DNA of 17,004 nt, taken from assembly GCA_007128085.1 (NCBI GenBank), contig SKYC01000269.1, positions 1-17,004 of the forward strand, in the 5' to 3' direction. Below, piece after piece: positions 1 through 8,500 of this stretch (positions are counted from its first letter, which is position 1; each line of letters starts with the position of its first letter). This DNA comes from Saprospiraceae bacterium (GTDB lineage Bacteria; Bacteroidota; Bacteroidia; Chitinophagales; Saprospiraceae). Below the pieces are notes generated by a model that saw only the letters and a program-made list of their open reading frames with translations, was not told where the DNA came from and did no database searches. Position numbers and translations under genes: made by a program.

Positions 1-45
1 AGTGACAACAATAGTAATTGGGATTTTGATTCCCGAAAACCTTGC

Positions 46-69
46 CCCATCCCTAAAGGGTGGTTTTTT
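46..69 (+). terminator. Rho-independent terminator of a gene left of the window
   Basis: Seen: left arm CCA-t-CCC (47-53, one bulged T), loop TAAA (54-57), right arm GGGTGG (58-63), then six Ts (64-69). This is a classic intrinsic terminator on the plus strand. No plus-strand gene inside the window precedes it, so it should end a transcript that starts left of position 1. An AT-rich near-palindrome follows directly (64-87, centred on AACTTAAGTT). Confidence 0.5.
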
Positions 70-106
70 CAACTTAAGTTTAAAAAAAAATTTAAAACTG
101 CGCGCT

Positions 107-148
107 GACTCTCCCCATTTGGGGAAGGAGGGCGAGCGTGGGCAAAAA
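107..148 (+). repeat. Dispersed 42-bp intergenic repeat, copy 1
   Basis: This 42-bp stretch beginning GACTCTCCC matches 3362-3403 at 34 of 42 positions without gaps. The right half (GGGCGAGCGTGG core) is also seen at 2873-2893. It contains a small CCCC-ATTT-GGGG hairpin. All copies are between genes, which suggests a dispersed non-coding element. Its family is not identified. Confidence 0.5.
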
Positions 149-227
149 CTGAGATCGATTATAGCACATAACTGAGTACATGACAAAAAATTAACCTGCA
201 ATTCAATTGAAGTTGATTTTTAGCTAT

Positions 228-440
228 TTAAAGCAAATTTCAAGAGGCACCTTTTACCAAATACCTAACCGGTCCTTCCAATGCCTGAATTGCCCAGTGG
301 AATCCACCATTTTGGATATTTTGCTAAGCGTAGAGAAAGCTCCTAAAGTTCCATGGGTCCCCGGAATGATGGCTTGCCATTCGTCCCCTAATCTTGTCGT
401 TGGTGTATTTGATGCGAATAAACAGGACCGGATGAGAGAT
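228..440 (-). pseudogene. Possible decayed fragment of an MFS transporter
   Basis: On the minus strand one frame reads TNDKIRGRMAS (IRGR encoded at 381-392), a stop at 324-326, then GGFHWAIQALEG (273-308). A second frame reads GTHGTLGAF between them. The order D-x-[IM]-R-G-R, a Gly/Phe-rich helix, then WAIQA resembles the loop and following helix of MFS_3-type permeases broken by a frameshift and a stop. This is my own pattern match, not a search result. The plus strand is also open (TTG start at 207, 94 codons), and that reading could equally be chance. Confidence 0.22.
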
Positions 441-469
441 ATTTGTGACGAACAAAAAACTCATTTGAT

Positions 470-1111
470 ATGGATTGGATTCCGGTTGTAGTAATCATAC
501 ACATTATCAGCGGATATATAGCCCTCGCAGCGGGTTTTGCTGCCGCGATCAGCAAAAAATCAAGGGGAACACACAGCTTGTTCGGGAATGTATTTTATTT
601 CAGCATGACCCTATCGGTGCTTTCGGTTATTGCTTTGAGCGCGGTGAGATTTTCGCCCTTTTTGTTTCCCATTGCGCTTTTTACCCTATATATGGTTACG
701 GGAGGGAAGTTGGTTTTTTATTTAAAAAAGAAAAATCAGTTTCTCAAATGGTGGCCGGTATATGCTTATAGTGGAATTGGAATATCGCTGGTTATGATTT
801 TTCTCGCAGGCTACTTTTTTCTGTATATCGACGGTGTTATGGCATTCATTCTCGCTGTTTTCTCTGCAATACAGCTGAGTATGTCCATTGTAGATTTTAG
901 AAAAAATCCGGGAAAAATGCCACAGATCAAGGTTTTTCAGCACATCAATAAGATGGGAGGAGGGTTCATCGCCGCCACAACTGCTTTTGTGGTAGTGAAT
1001 ATTTCCTTTTTACCCCCTTTGATAGGCTGGCTGGCTCCAACTGCAATAGGTGTCCTACTGATGGTATATGCCACGCGTCAGCGCAAAGGAAAATCGGCGG
1101 TGAGAGGATAA
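470..1111 (+). CDS. Multi-pass membrane protein, DUF2306-like
   Basis: A 213-residue, strongly hydrophobic protein with about six or seven predicted membrane helices and a short basic tail (RQRKGKSAVRG). Conserved-looking histidines sit in helix 1 (HIISGYIAL), in the following loop (GTHSLFGNVF) and late in the protein (HINKMGGG). This spacing fits DUF2306-type membrane proteins, whose function is not known. The ATG at 470 is used because it opens directly into the first helix; there is no clear ribosome binding site, as is usual in Bacteroidota. It converges on the minus-strand gene that ends at 1205. The family name is inferred from motif layout only. Confidence 0.6.
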   Translation: MDWIPVVVIIHIISGYIALAAGFAAAISKKSRGTHSLFGNVFYFSMTLSVLSVIALSAVRFSPFLFPIALFTLYMVTGGKLVFYLKKKNQFLKWWPVYAYSGIGISLVMIFLAGYFFLYIDGVMAFILAVFSAIQLSMSIVDFRKNPGKMPQIKVFQHINKMGGGFIAATTAFVVVNISFLPPLIGWLAPTAIGVLLMVYATRQRKGKSAVRG

Positions 1112-1140
1112 ATAATATCAATTAGGTAAATGGCCATTTA

Positions 1141-1190
1141 CCCCGGTTATCGTAGATGTGAGGTGGAAACAATCATGCAGATTACCGGGG
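1141..1190. terminator. Weak inverted repeat between convergent genes
   Basis: CCCCGGT (1141-1147) and ACCGGGG (1184-1190) form a perfect 7-bp inverted repeat with a 36-nt spacer between the convergent stops at 1111 and 1205. Location suggests a shared terminator, but the loop is long and there is no T tract, so this is weak. Confidence 0.2.
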
Positions 1191-1204
1191 ATTATGATTG
1201 TGAA

Positions 1205-1774
1205 TCATTTATCGGGTTTGATCTCGTCCAGGATTTTTTTGGCGCCGTCTACACCGTCGTTTAAAGATTCTTTCACTGCGTCAACAGTACCGCCTCCGAT
1301 GTCTCTGGCAGCGTCCATTGCAGCTATGATGGCTGTTTTAGTTGCTCCCAGTGTGTCGCCTCCGACCTGTTTAACACCGCTTACCGCACCGACTACTGCC
1401 GCAACGGCTACCATACCAACATTCTCACCCAATTCCTTTGCGCTGTAAATGGCTTGCTGCACCGACCCTCTTACAGCGTCTTTTTGATCTACACCGCTGG
1501 CCATGGCACCCTGAACCGCTCCGTTTACTATACCTTTAATGGCTTTTATGAAAGACAGTCCGATATTGACTACCCCTTCTACGGATCCCTTAACAATGGA
1601 TGCAGGGACTTGAATCCCTTTGACCACCAATTCCCCGGTACCCTTAATTGCAGTGACCGCAACATCCTTTACTGAGCTCACGATGGTGGAACCCACATCT
1701 GCCGCTCCTTTCAGCGTACCGACAACGCCACCTTTTACTCCATTGACTATCTTAGAAACTAGTTTAATTGGCAT
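1205..1774 (-). CDS. Gly/Ala/Val/Lys-rich repetitive helical protein, unknown function
   Basis: 189 residues with no signal peptide and no Trp, Cys or His. The sequence is a run of short amphipathic segments (such as VNGVKGGVVGTLKGAADVG and VSSVKDVAVTAIKGTGELV) in which small or aliphatic residues alternate with Lys/Asp at roughly 7-11 residue spacing. The middle (LSFIKAIKGIVNGAVQGAM) is more hydrophobic and the end is charged (DEIKPDK). This looks like a lipid- or surface-binding amphipathic helix protein, in the manner of LEA-like or apolipoprotein-like proteins; that is an inference. The start is the ATG at 1774. It follows the permease gene on the same strand after 127 bp of AT-rich DNA, so it probably has its own promoter. 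I do not recognise a family. Confidence 0.7.
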   Translation of the reverse strand: MPIKLVSKIVNGVKGGVVGTLKGAADVGSTIVSSVKDVAVTAIKGTGELVVKGIQVPASIVKGSVEGVVNIGLSFIKAIKGIVNGAVQGAMASGVDQKDAVRGSVQQAIYSAKELGENVGMVAVAAVVGAVSGVKQVGGDTLGATKTAIIAAMDAARDIGGGTVDAVKESLNDGVDGAKKILDEIKPDK

Positions 1775-1901
1775 AATATAACTTTTTATTGTTAAAAAAA
1801 ATCACAAGGGCATGCATTAGGAAGCCGATCATGAATTTACAACAATAAAAGTGTGAAATTGTTCAACTTTAATATTAAAGATTGTTTTATTTGCCTTAAA
1901 T

Positions 1902-2801
1902 TCACTTAACCTTTTTCTTTTTACTAAATCGATTGTGTACGAATGGGTAGCTAAAAACAGCGATTAGAATAAGGGCACCGCCGAGGTAAAATTGGGGGGA
2001 GAGTTCGTGGTGTTCTTTTAAAATGACAATGGCCAGCAAAATACCGTAAATCGGTTCGAGATTGATGGACAGAGCCGTGACAAAAGCCGATAAATGATGT
2101 AGCGCACGGAGGGCAAGAGCATACGCCAAAGTCGTACATAGCAAGGCCAAAATCAACAAATACCCGATATCACTCAAGGAGGGAGTGAGTTCAATCCCCC
2201 CGCCCAGAATGTATATAAAAGGCAGTAAAAGGCTTAAAAACCCAAAGGCACCCCCCATTTCAATGGCCGAAATCGTCAGTGGATCAGAACGCGTGATCAG
2301 TTTTTTATTCAATATCCCGAAAAGAGAGGCCAACAATGCGGAAATCAGACCCACCACTATTCCGAGGTAGTAATCCGCTTCTACAGCCTGAACTATGAGA
2401 ATCATGCCCGGAATGATCAATATACTCAATGCCGTTTCGTACCAGTAAAAGGGTCGTTTGACAATCAGGGGTTCCAGCAGGGAAGTCATAAAAGAAGTGG
2501 TGGCCAGACATATCAGTGTAATGGAAGCATTGGCCAGCTTTACGGCACCGAAAAAAGCCACCCAATGAAGGGCGACAATGGCACCGATAAGCAAGTACTT
2601 GACGGCCAACTCACGGGGTATTTTCCGAAGGGCGTTGCGCACCCGGAAAAAAAATAGAAAGCTGATGCCGGCCAACATTACCCGGTACCATACCAGGGCA
2701 ATGGCAGAGAGTTGGATCAGGTCGCCCAGAATAGCGGTGAATCCAAACAACAGTACAGCTATGTGGAGCTCCAGGTAAGCCTTTTTCTCAGGATTGATCA
2801 C
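1902..2801 (-). CDS. EamA/DMT-superfamily permease
   Basis: 299 residues with about ten membrane helices arranged as two EamA repeats. The N-half begins with LFGFTAILGDLIQL and WYRVMLAGISFLFF; the second half contains TLAYALALRALHHLSAF and the typical LEPIYGILLAIVILKE segment before the last helices. The tail is basic (FSKKKKVK), consistent with a cytoplasmic C-terminus. Family members export or import metabolites such as amino acids; the substrate cannot be read from sequence. The start is a GTG at 2801, because no ATG occurs in frame upstream and the preceding DNA is AT-rich non-coding. Confidence 0.88.
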   Translation of the reverse strand: MINPEKKAYLELHIAVLLFGFTAILGDLIQLSAIALVWYRVMLAGISFLFFFRVRNALRKIPRELAVKYLLIGAIVALHWVAFFGAVKLANASITLICLATTSFMTSLLEPLIVKRPFYWYETALSILIIPGMILIVQAVEADYYLGIVVGLISALLASLFGILNKKLITRSDPLTISAIEMGGAFGFLSLLLPFIYILGGGIELTPSLSDIGYLLILALLCTTLAYALALRALHHLSAFVTALSINLEPIYGILLAIVILKEHHELSPQFYLGGALILIAVFSYPFVHNRFSKKKKVK

Positions 2802-2872
2802 AATTGCAAAAATGCAGTATTTTTTTATGCCACCGATGGAATTGTCATAAAAATAATCCGGTGAAATTCAGT

Positions 2873-2893
2873 GGGGGCGAGCGTGGACAGAAA
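2873..2893 (+). repeat. Dispersed repeat, partial copy (GGGCGAGCG half)
   Basis: GGGCGAGCGTGG followed by aCAgAAA matches the right half of the repeats at 107-148 and 3362-3403. Together with 3362-3403 it brackets the 106-bp repeats. Confidence 0.4.
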
Positions 2894-2936
2894 ACGCACC
2901 AATAAACAACTGCTGATTTATCTTTGTCTTAATGCT

Positions 2937-3042
2937 GCCTTCGAGAGCCCTTCGACAAACTCAGGAACCAACTCGGGCAGCGGGCAGTTGAGGTTGGCAA
3001 CGAATTTCCGGTGGCTGAGGCTCTCAAAGCCCCGGAAAATTA
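2937..3042 (+). repeat. 106-bp intergenic repeat, copy A
   Basis: Aligns without gaps to 3225-3330 at 86 of 106 positions (about 81%). Its left end (GAGAGCC, 2943-2949) is complementary to GGCTCTC (3019-3025) near its right end, so a unit can fold back on itself. The CCTTCGACAAACTCAGG core belongs, from memory, to a CCTTCGACA-xx-CTCAGG motif scattered between genes in many bacteria. Confidence 0.65.
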
Positions 3043-3170
3043 GTGCGGACCCTTCTGCGCTCTCACTCTGCGTTCTCTGCGCCATAGCGGTAAAATCACT
3101 TCAGCTCCCTCTTCCAGTCTCTTACTACACACATCCAGTCACACCGGGACTGCTGCCTTTTTGTTGCTTT

Positions 3171-3193
3171 AATGCTGCCTTCGAGGGCCTCAG
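3171..3193 (+). repeat. Truncated copy of the 106-bp repeat
   Basis: The start, AATGCTGCCTTCGAG-g-GCC, matches the DNA entering copy A (2931-2949) with one difference. CTTCGAGGGCCTCAG (3179-3193) is the perfect 15-bp reverse complement of 3303-3317 in copy B, so this fragment and copy B form a large potential hairpin. Confidence 0.5.
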
Positions 3194-3224
3194 GCAGCGG
3201 GTTTTAGGTGATCGTTTTATTGTT

Positions 3225-3330
3225 GTCTTCGAAAACCCTTCGACAGGTTCAGGGACCACCTCAGACAGCGGATAGTTGAGGCTGCCAAGGACTTTCCGGT
3301 GGCTGAGGCCCTCGAAGCCCCGGAATTTTA
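3225..3330 (+). repeat. 106-bp intergenic repeat, copy B
   Basis: Partner of copy A with 20 substitutions and no indels. The right end, CTGAGGCCCTCGAAG (3303-3317), pairs perfectly with 3179-3193. In antisense it reads VVPEPVEGF, which is repeat DNA rather than protein. No transposase for it lies in the window. Confidence 0.65.
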
Positions 3331-3361
3331 TCCCCATAATTACAAAAAACGCTGGCGCGTG

Positions 3362-3403
3362 GACTCTCCCTCTTTGGGGACCGGGGCCGAGCGCGGGCAG
3401 AAA
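3362..3403 (+). repeat. Dispersed 42-bp intergenic repeat, copy 2
   Basis: Matches 107-148 at 34 of 42 positions. It lies 32 bp after the 106-bp copy B, ending the repeat cluster. Confidence 0.5.
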
Positions 3404-3523
3404 GCTTAAATACACACATTCAATTCAAATCACAACCTATTGATTTTAAATCTTTTTAATATGCTGATAATTTTTATGTAAAAATATTTCGGCAAATCCA
3501 ACGCATTATTCCCATACTTAACG

Positions 3524-3531
3524 TATTTTTG
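3524..3531 (+). promoter_or_regulatory. Candidate Bacteroidota -7 box of the blaI-like operon
   Basis: TATTTTTG fits TAnnTTTG exactly and lies 24 bp before the ATG at 3556, leaving a short leader. No good TTTG -33 element at the usual distance is visible. Repressors of this family usually bind their own promoter, so an operator is expected between about 3520 and 3555, but I see no clear palindrome. Confidence 0.3.
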
Positions 3532-3555
3532 CGTTACAAAACGGATACTATAGTT

Positions 3556-3924
3556 ATGAATCAACGATTGACACAAACAGAAGAAGAGATCATGCACCAC
3601 ATATGGGATATGAAAGAGTGCACAGTAAGGGAAATTATCAACCGGATGGGAGATCCCGACACGCCTCACAGTACGGTATCGTCGGTAGTGCGGATATTGG
3701 AGAAAAAGGGATTTGTCGACCACAAGACATACGGCCGTACACATTTGTATTTTCCGATCATTGAGCGCGATTTTTACCTGCTGCATTATTTGGAAAACCT
3801 GGAGGAGGATTATTTTGAAGGCTCTACCCGAGCGCTGGTCTCCTTTTTGGTAAAAGAGCAAAAATTGAGCAGGGAGGATCTCAGAGAGATCATGGATATA
3901 ATCAATAAAACCGATGAGAAATGA
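3556..3924 (+). CDS. BlaI/MecI/CopY-family transcriptional repressor
   Basis: 122 residues, the usual length for the family. The N-terminal winged helix opens LTQTEEEIMHHIWDMKECTV; the recognition helix is around PHSTVSSVVRILEKKGFV (residues 38-55), followed by the wing (DHKTYGRTHLYFP). The C-terminal part (FYLLHYLENLEEDYFEGS) is the dimerisation and protease-target region. The start is the ATG at 3556; an upstream TTG at 3529 falls inside the promoter box and is rejected. The stop overlaps the next start as ATGA, so the two are translationally coupled. In characterised relatives the partner M56 peptidase inactivates this repressor on an envelope signal. Confidence 0.93.
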   Translation: MNQRLTQTEEEIMHHIWDMKECTVREIINRMGDPDTPHSTVSSVVRILEKKGFVDHKTYGRTHLYFPIIERDFYLLHYLENLEEDYFEGSTRALVSFLVKEQKLSREDLREIMDIINKTDEK

Positions 3925-5288
3925 GTGCATTTTACGCCCTGCAGTTTACCACCATTGTCATCCTCGGATTGTTGGTATACTACTACGGACTGAGGGAGTT
4001 GAGGTGGTTCTCTGTAGCCAGGGGTTTTCTTTTACTATTAATACCTGTGGCTGTTCTACTTCCCTTGCTTTACCAGGCGGTGATTTATGAAATTCCGACA
4101 GCCACTTTTGCCATTGGATTGGATGAAATTATAATCGGACTGCCTTCACAGACAGCAGATTCCGTTGCGGCCCAATCCACTTCTTTTTTCTCCGGATGGA
4201 CAGCGGTTTTGGCTTTTATATACCTCATTGGATTAATCTATAGTACGGCGAAATTGCTACAATCATCCTTTGCACTTAGAAGAATAGAGCGCCGTGCTGT
4301 TTTCATTCAAAAAGAGGGTCGAGCCCGGGTATTCTCCTGGAGGGGTGATATGCCATTTACTTTTAGAAACAACATTTTTTTACCCGCCGCATTGGAAAGA
4401 AACAGCCAGGATTACAAAATGATTCTCCGGCACGAAATGAATCACGTTCATTACCGACATTGGATGGATAAAATGTGGATCAATTTTCAGTGCGTTCTAC
4501 TGTGGTTTTTTCCACCCGTTTATTGGCTTCGCTCGGCCATCAGTGAGGTCCACGAGTTACAGGCCGATCGCTCGGTGGTCATGAATTACCCAAAAAAGGC
4601 CTATATGTTACTCCTTTTGAGGAGTTCTGTAAATCCAAAAATTAATCGAATCAATTTGGCATCGCCATTTATTTCTTTAAGCTTAAAAAAACGCATAAAA
4701 ATGATCGCAGGAAAAACCATGAAACCATTAACGAGCAGTGTGATTGTCGGTTTGTGCTTGGTGCTGATGGGACTCGTTTCTCTCACAGGTTGTAAAACGC
4801 TGGGAATAGGAGACTCCGCAGAGACCACGCATACAGAGGCCAATAATGGTTTAGAAGCACCTCCACCCCCACCTGAACCTGAAGCACCACAACCCCCACC
4901 TAAACCCGAATCGGAAGAAATCTTTCAGGTGGTCGAAGAAATGCCGCGTTTCCCCGGATGTGAAGAGATGGCGGGAACAAAAGAAGAAATTGAGGAATGT
5001 GCCTTTAAAAAAATGGGAGAGTTCATCTATTCCCAAATCCGGTATCCCGAGGAAGCCAAGAAGCAGGGTATCACCGGAATGGTAGTCGTCAGCTTTATAG
5101 TTAATAAGGTGGGTGAAATTGAAGATGCCAAAGTGGTGAGAGATCCCGGCAGTGGCTTGGGAGATGAAGCACTTCGGGTGGTCAATTTGATGAATGAAAT
5201 GGAAGACCGGTGGATACCGGGCAGGCAAAGAGGAAGAATTGTCAATGTTCAGTTTAATCTACCCGTGCAGTTTTCGCTTCCAGAATAA
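3921..5288 (+). CDS. M56 (BlaR1/MecR1-like) metallopeptidase fused to TonB C-terminal domain
   Basis: 455 residues. The N-terminal half has membrane helices near residues 5-22, 34-52 and 93-112, then the gluzincin motif HEMNH (171-175, catalytic Glu172) and a third-ligand segment HELQAD (211-216). A further hydrophobic stretch ends in SLTGC (Cys291), followed by a Pro/Glu-rich spacer (PPPPPEPEAPQPPP) and a TonB C-terminal domain (YPEEAKKQGITGMVVVSF to the end). The usual penicillin-binding sensor domain of BlaR1 is replaced by the TonB domain, a fusion known in Bacteroidota. It forms an operon with the preceding repressor and probably cleaves it when the envelope is disturbed; the actual signal is unknown. 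No beta-lactamase gene is adjacent. Confidence 0.92.
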   Translation: MSAFYALQFTTIVILGLLVYYYGLRELRWFSVARGFLLLLIPVAVLLPLLYQAVIYEIPTATFAIGLDEIIIGLPSQTADSVAAQSTSFFSGWTAVLAFIYLIGLIYSTAKLLQSSFALRRIERRAVFIQKEGRARVFSWRGDMPFTFRNNIFLPAALERNSQDYKMILRHEMNHVHYRHWMDKMWINFQCVLLWFFPPVYWLRSAISEVHELQADRSVVMNYPKKAYMLLLLRSSVNPKINRINLASPFISLSLKKRIKMIAGKTMKPLTSSVIVGLCLVLMGLVSLTGCKTLGIGDSAETTHTEANNGLEAPPPPPEPEAPQPPPKPESEEIFQVVEEMPRFPGCEEMAGTKEEIEECAFKKMGEFIYSQIRYPEEAKKQGITGMVVVSFIVNKVGEIEDAKVVRDPGSGLGDEALRVVNLMNEMEDRWIPGRQRGRIVNVQFNLPVQFSLPE

Positions 5289-5489
5289 ATATGAGAAGTA
5301 AACAAGATTGACCAAGATGGTTTCTGTGGCCAGGCTATATGTGGCAGGCAGAGTTCGACATAATTTCTTAAATCGGGCAGTTTGATAGCCCGTATTCATA
5401 AAGAGCCCCACCGGACAGATCAGATAATTCGAAAAACCTCGATACATGGCAGTGGGTGTCAAAGCACATTAATTCTATCGTTTAAAGAA

Positions 5490-5528
5490 GAAGGGCTACC
5501 GTTTTGCAGCCCTTCCCATCTATTTTTT
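5490..5528. terminator. Terminator hairpin between the convergent operon and subtilase
   Basis: GAAGGGCT (5490-5497) and AGCCCTTC (5508-5515) form a perfect 8-bp stem with a 10-nt loop. On plus it is followed by a T6 run (5523-5528), on minus by TTCTTTAAA. It lies 24 bp past the stop of the minus-strand subtilase and about 200 bp past the plus-strand operon, so it may serve both. Confidence 0.55.
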
Positions 5529-5538
5529 AGGTTTCAAG

Positions 5539-8500
5539 TCAGTTGATTTTCAAAATATTTTCAGTAAGAACCTTTTTATCTGTTTTTATTCGGAGAATTA
5601 ACAAGCCTTCGGGGAGCTGGGTCAAATCCAGCTTATTCACGGCATCGGCATAAATGTCGTTGAATTTAAAACTTTCGATCAATTGACCTGTGGAGTTAAA
5701 CACATCGAAATGTACTTCCCTCAAGGATTCATTGATGGTGAAATAGCTCACCCCCTTGGTGGGATTGGGATAAACCGCAACAGAGAGATCGTTGATCTCA
5801 TCTTTTCCGTGCAACAATTCCACAGAACCTGGCGAATTCGTTTGGTTTATTGCCATACCTGTGATCTCGAAATCATCTATACTGAATGATTTGCTGATGT
5901 TTGGATTTCCACCTCCCGTAAAATCAAAATTCCATCTGAAAATTACAGAAGACTGTCCGTCCAATTCGGGAAGCCCATTGGAATAATAGGTGGGATTACC
6001 CGTGGATGAGTTCCAATTTTCCAATTGGGTCCAGTTGGCTCCACCATCGGTACTGTAATAAAATCCTGCCGAACTTCGGAAATGATCGTAGTAATAAGTA
6101 AAATCAACTGCGATATTCTCCCTGTTTGAAAGGTCAAATTCCGGACTGTATAAATCCGTATTTCTGGCCGAGTTTCCGGAAACGCTGACATAGGCATAGT
6201 TCCCTGTAGTTCCGCTCAATCCCCCGGAAAAGGTTCCCACCTGCCAGGCAGCACCCGAACCGGATATCAACTCGGTGTCCCAACAATCGGGCAAATCGCT
6301 ACTGGCATCGAAGTCTTCAGCGTGCGGCAAATCACTTATAACACAGGGATCGACCGGAGCTGATATAAAAAATGCTTCTATGCTGTGGTTTTCAGCGACA
6401 TTGGAAAAAGTGTAACTGTTTACTGCACCCACGCTGATGTTGTCAACCAGTACGTCATCAATATCGTATCCACTGTCGGGTGAGATGGTAAATGTCTGGT
6501 CATCTCCTTCTGAAACCGATACACTGCCCGCCGGGGATATACTACCTCCCGACCCTGCAGTTGCAGTTATGGTGTAGGTTGGAATCGATACAAAGGAGGC
6601 CGAAATGGTGTGATCGTCATTAACGTCGTTAAAGGTATAGCTATTCACTGCTCCCACGCTTGAGCCATCGACCAATACATCGTCGATCGCATAACCGGTT
6701 TCAGCGGTAATATTGAATGTTTGATCGTCTCCCTCAAATACCGTAATGCTACCCGAAGGTGTGATACTTCCCCCGGAACCGGAAGTAGCTGTAATGGTAT
6801 ATTCTGCAAGTGGATCTGAAGACGTTATGGCAATATCATCAATGCTCCAACTTTTAGAGGAGTTGGGGTTCCCACCACCATCAAACTCAAAAGTCCACTT
6901 AAATTTTACATTGGCCTGTCCTGCCACACTGTTGATTGCCTGGCTAAACGCAGCGGGATTGGAAGTGGATGAGTTCCAGCTTTGGATGGTTTCCCACTGA
7001 TTTCCGCCATCAATACTGTAGGCCAGGCTGGCTGAACTTCTGAAGTGGTTGTAATAATGGATAAATTCGAGATTTATGCCACTGTATGAAGAAAAGTCAA
7101 ACGGAGGGCTGATCAACTCTGCAATTTGGGTTGAATTTCCAGTGGCTCTGGCATAGGCGTAATTGCTGCCGTCATTGGATAATCCGCCGGAGAATGTTCC
7201 CGACTGCCAGTTGAGGTTGCCTTGCAAGCTGTTTGACTCCCAACAATCGGGCAAATTAGCAACATTGAAATCTTCTGAATACGGAAGACTGGTTTCCAAA
7301 CAAGGATCCGGGGGTTCTTCAGCAAAACCCGCAAAAATGGTGTGATTTTGGGTGACATTGGTAAAGGTATAGGTACTCACGGCTCCTATACTGATTCCAT
7401 CTACCTCTACATCATCTATAACATAGCCCGGATTGGCTTCAATGGAAAAAGTTTGATCAGTTCCTTCGTATACTTCTACATCTCCAGAGGGAGAAATGTT
7501 ACCGTTGGCACCCGAGGTAGCTGAAATAATATAAGTGGGGGCCGGTGAAAACGAAGCAGAGAGGGTGTGATTTTGGGTGACATTGGTAAAGGTATAGGTA
7601 CTCACAGCTCCTACACTGCTTCCGTCTACCAGTACATCCTCTATTGCGTAACCCCAATCTGCCTCAATGGTAAAAGTTTGATCATTCCCATCCACAACAG
7701 ATACATCGCCTGATGGAGTAACGGTGCCATTGGTTCCCGCAGTTGCCGTAATGGTATGAGTGGGCCCCTGACTGTTGATCATGGCATTTAGTGAAGCGAT
7801 GGCATTGAGCCTGCCTGTACCCAACAGTCCGACATAGGAGGGATTTTCGGTGTCAATATTGTCGGCATGGTCCACGAGAAAATCCCACAATTGCTGATTG
7901 GTAAGTGTTCCCGGGCTGTGTGAAAGCAAAAGTGCTGCCACTCCGGAAACATGTGGGCAAGCCATGGAGGTACCGGACATCCAATAGTAATTGCCTCCGG
8001 CTCCCAGGCTGGCAATATCTGTGCCCGGGGCTGATATATCGATCCAGTTTCCGTAGTTTGAAAAACCAGATTTTTTATCTTTGTTGTCCGTAGAGGCGAC
8101 AGCCAGAGTTCCCGAATAATAAGCGGGATACCAATCTGCGTCGTCGTCGCTGTTGCCAGCTGCAAATATGGTTATTCCTCCGTCCAGTATATCTCCTCCG
8201 GCATTATCATTGAAATAATCGATGCCATCGAGGTCCGATTGATTGTACACCCCGGAAACCGTATAACCCCAACTGTTTTGTGAAATTACAGCTCCATTGT
8301 CTACTGCGTAGACATTGAGTTCCAGGTTATTCATCCCATGAGACCCATTAAAAATATCGATCGTCATTATTTTTACACCGGTTTCGGGGCTTCCGTCCCC
8401 TCCGGCAGTGCCCGCTACTCCAATCTCGTTATTGGATACGGCAGCAACGGTTCCGGATACGTGCGTTCCGTGGTTGTCGGCTGTGGTATTGTTTCCATCC

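Larger units (their letters stand above)
2802..3555. other. Gene-free, repeat-rich intergenic region
   Basis: About 750 bp between the permease and the BlaI-type gene. It holds two 106-bp imperfect direct repeats, a truncated third copy, parts of the GGGCGAGCG repeat at both ends, and a CTCTGCGTTCTCTGCGCC tract at 3066-3083. Open frames here read repeat DNA (PSTGSGT on plus, VVPEPVEG on minus) and are not believable genes. The last 150 bp are AT-rich and include the promoter region of the operon. Confidence 0.6.

Noticed and set aside
1..106. Frame open from the left edge to 108 as the tail of an upstream gene
   Set aside because: It would read through a strong intrinsic terminator and a poly-A tract; the terminator explains the sequence better.
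207..491. 94-codon plus-strand ORF with a TTG start
   Set aside because: It overlaps the start of the membrane protein gene, has no good start codon, and the opposite strand reads at least as plausibly.
2871..3415. Open frames on both strands across the repeat cluster
   Set aside because: They translate repeat DNA (PSTGSGT and VVPEPVEG), with sequence repeated inside the frame.
5259..5462. Minus-strand ORF of about 62-67 codons after the M56 gene
   Set aside because: TTG or internal start, overlap with the end of the M56 gene, and no recognisable domain. Could be a scrap but is unsupported.
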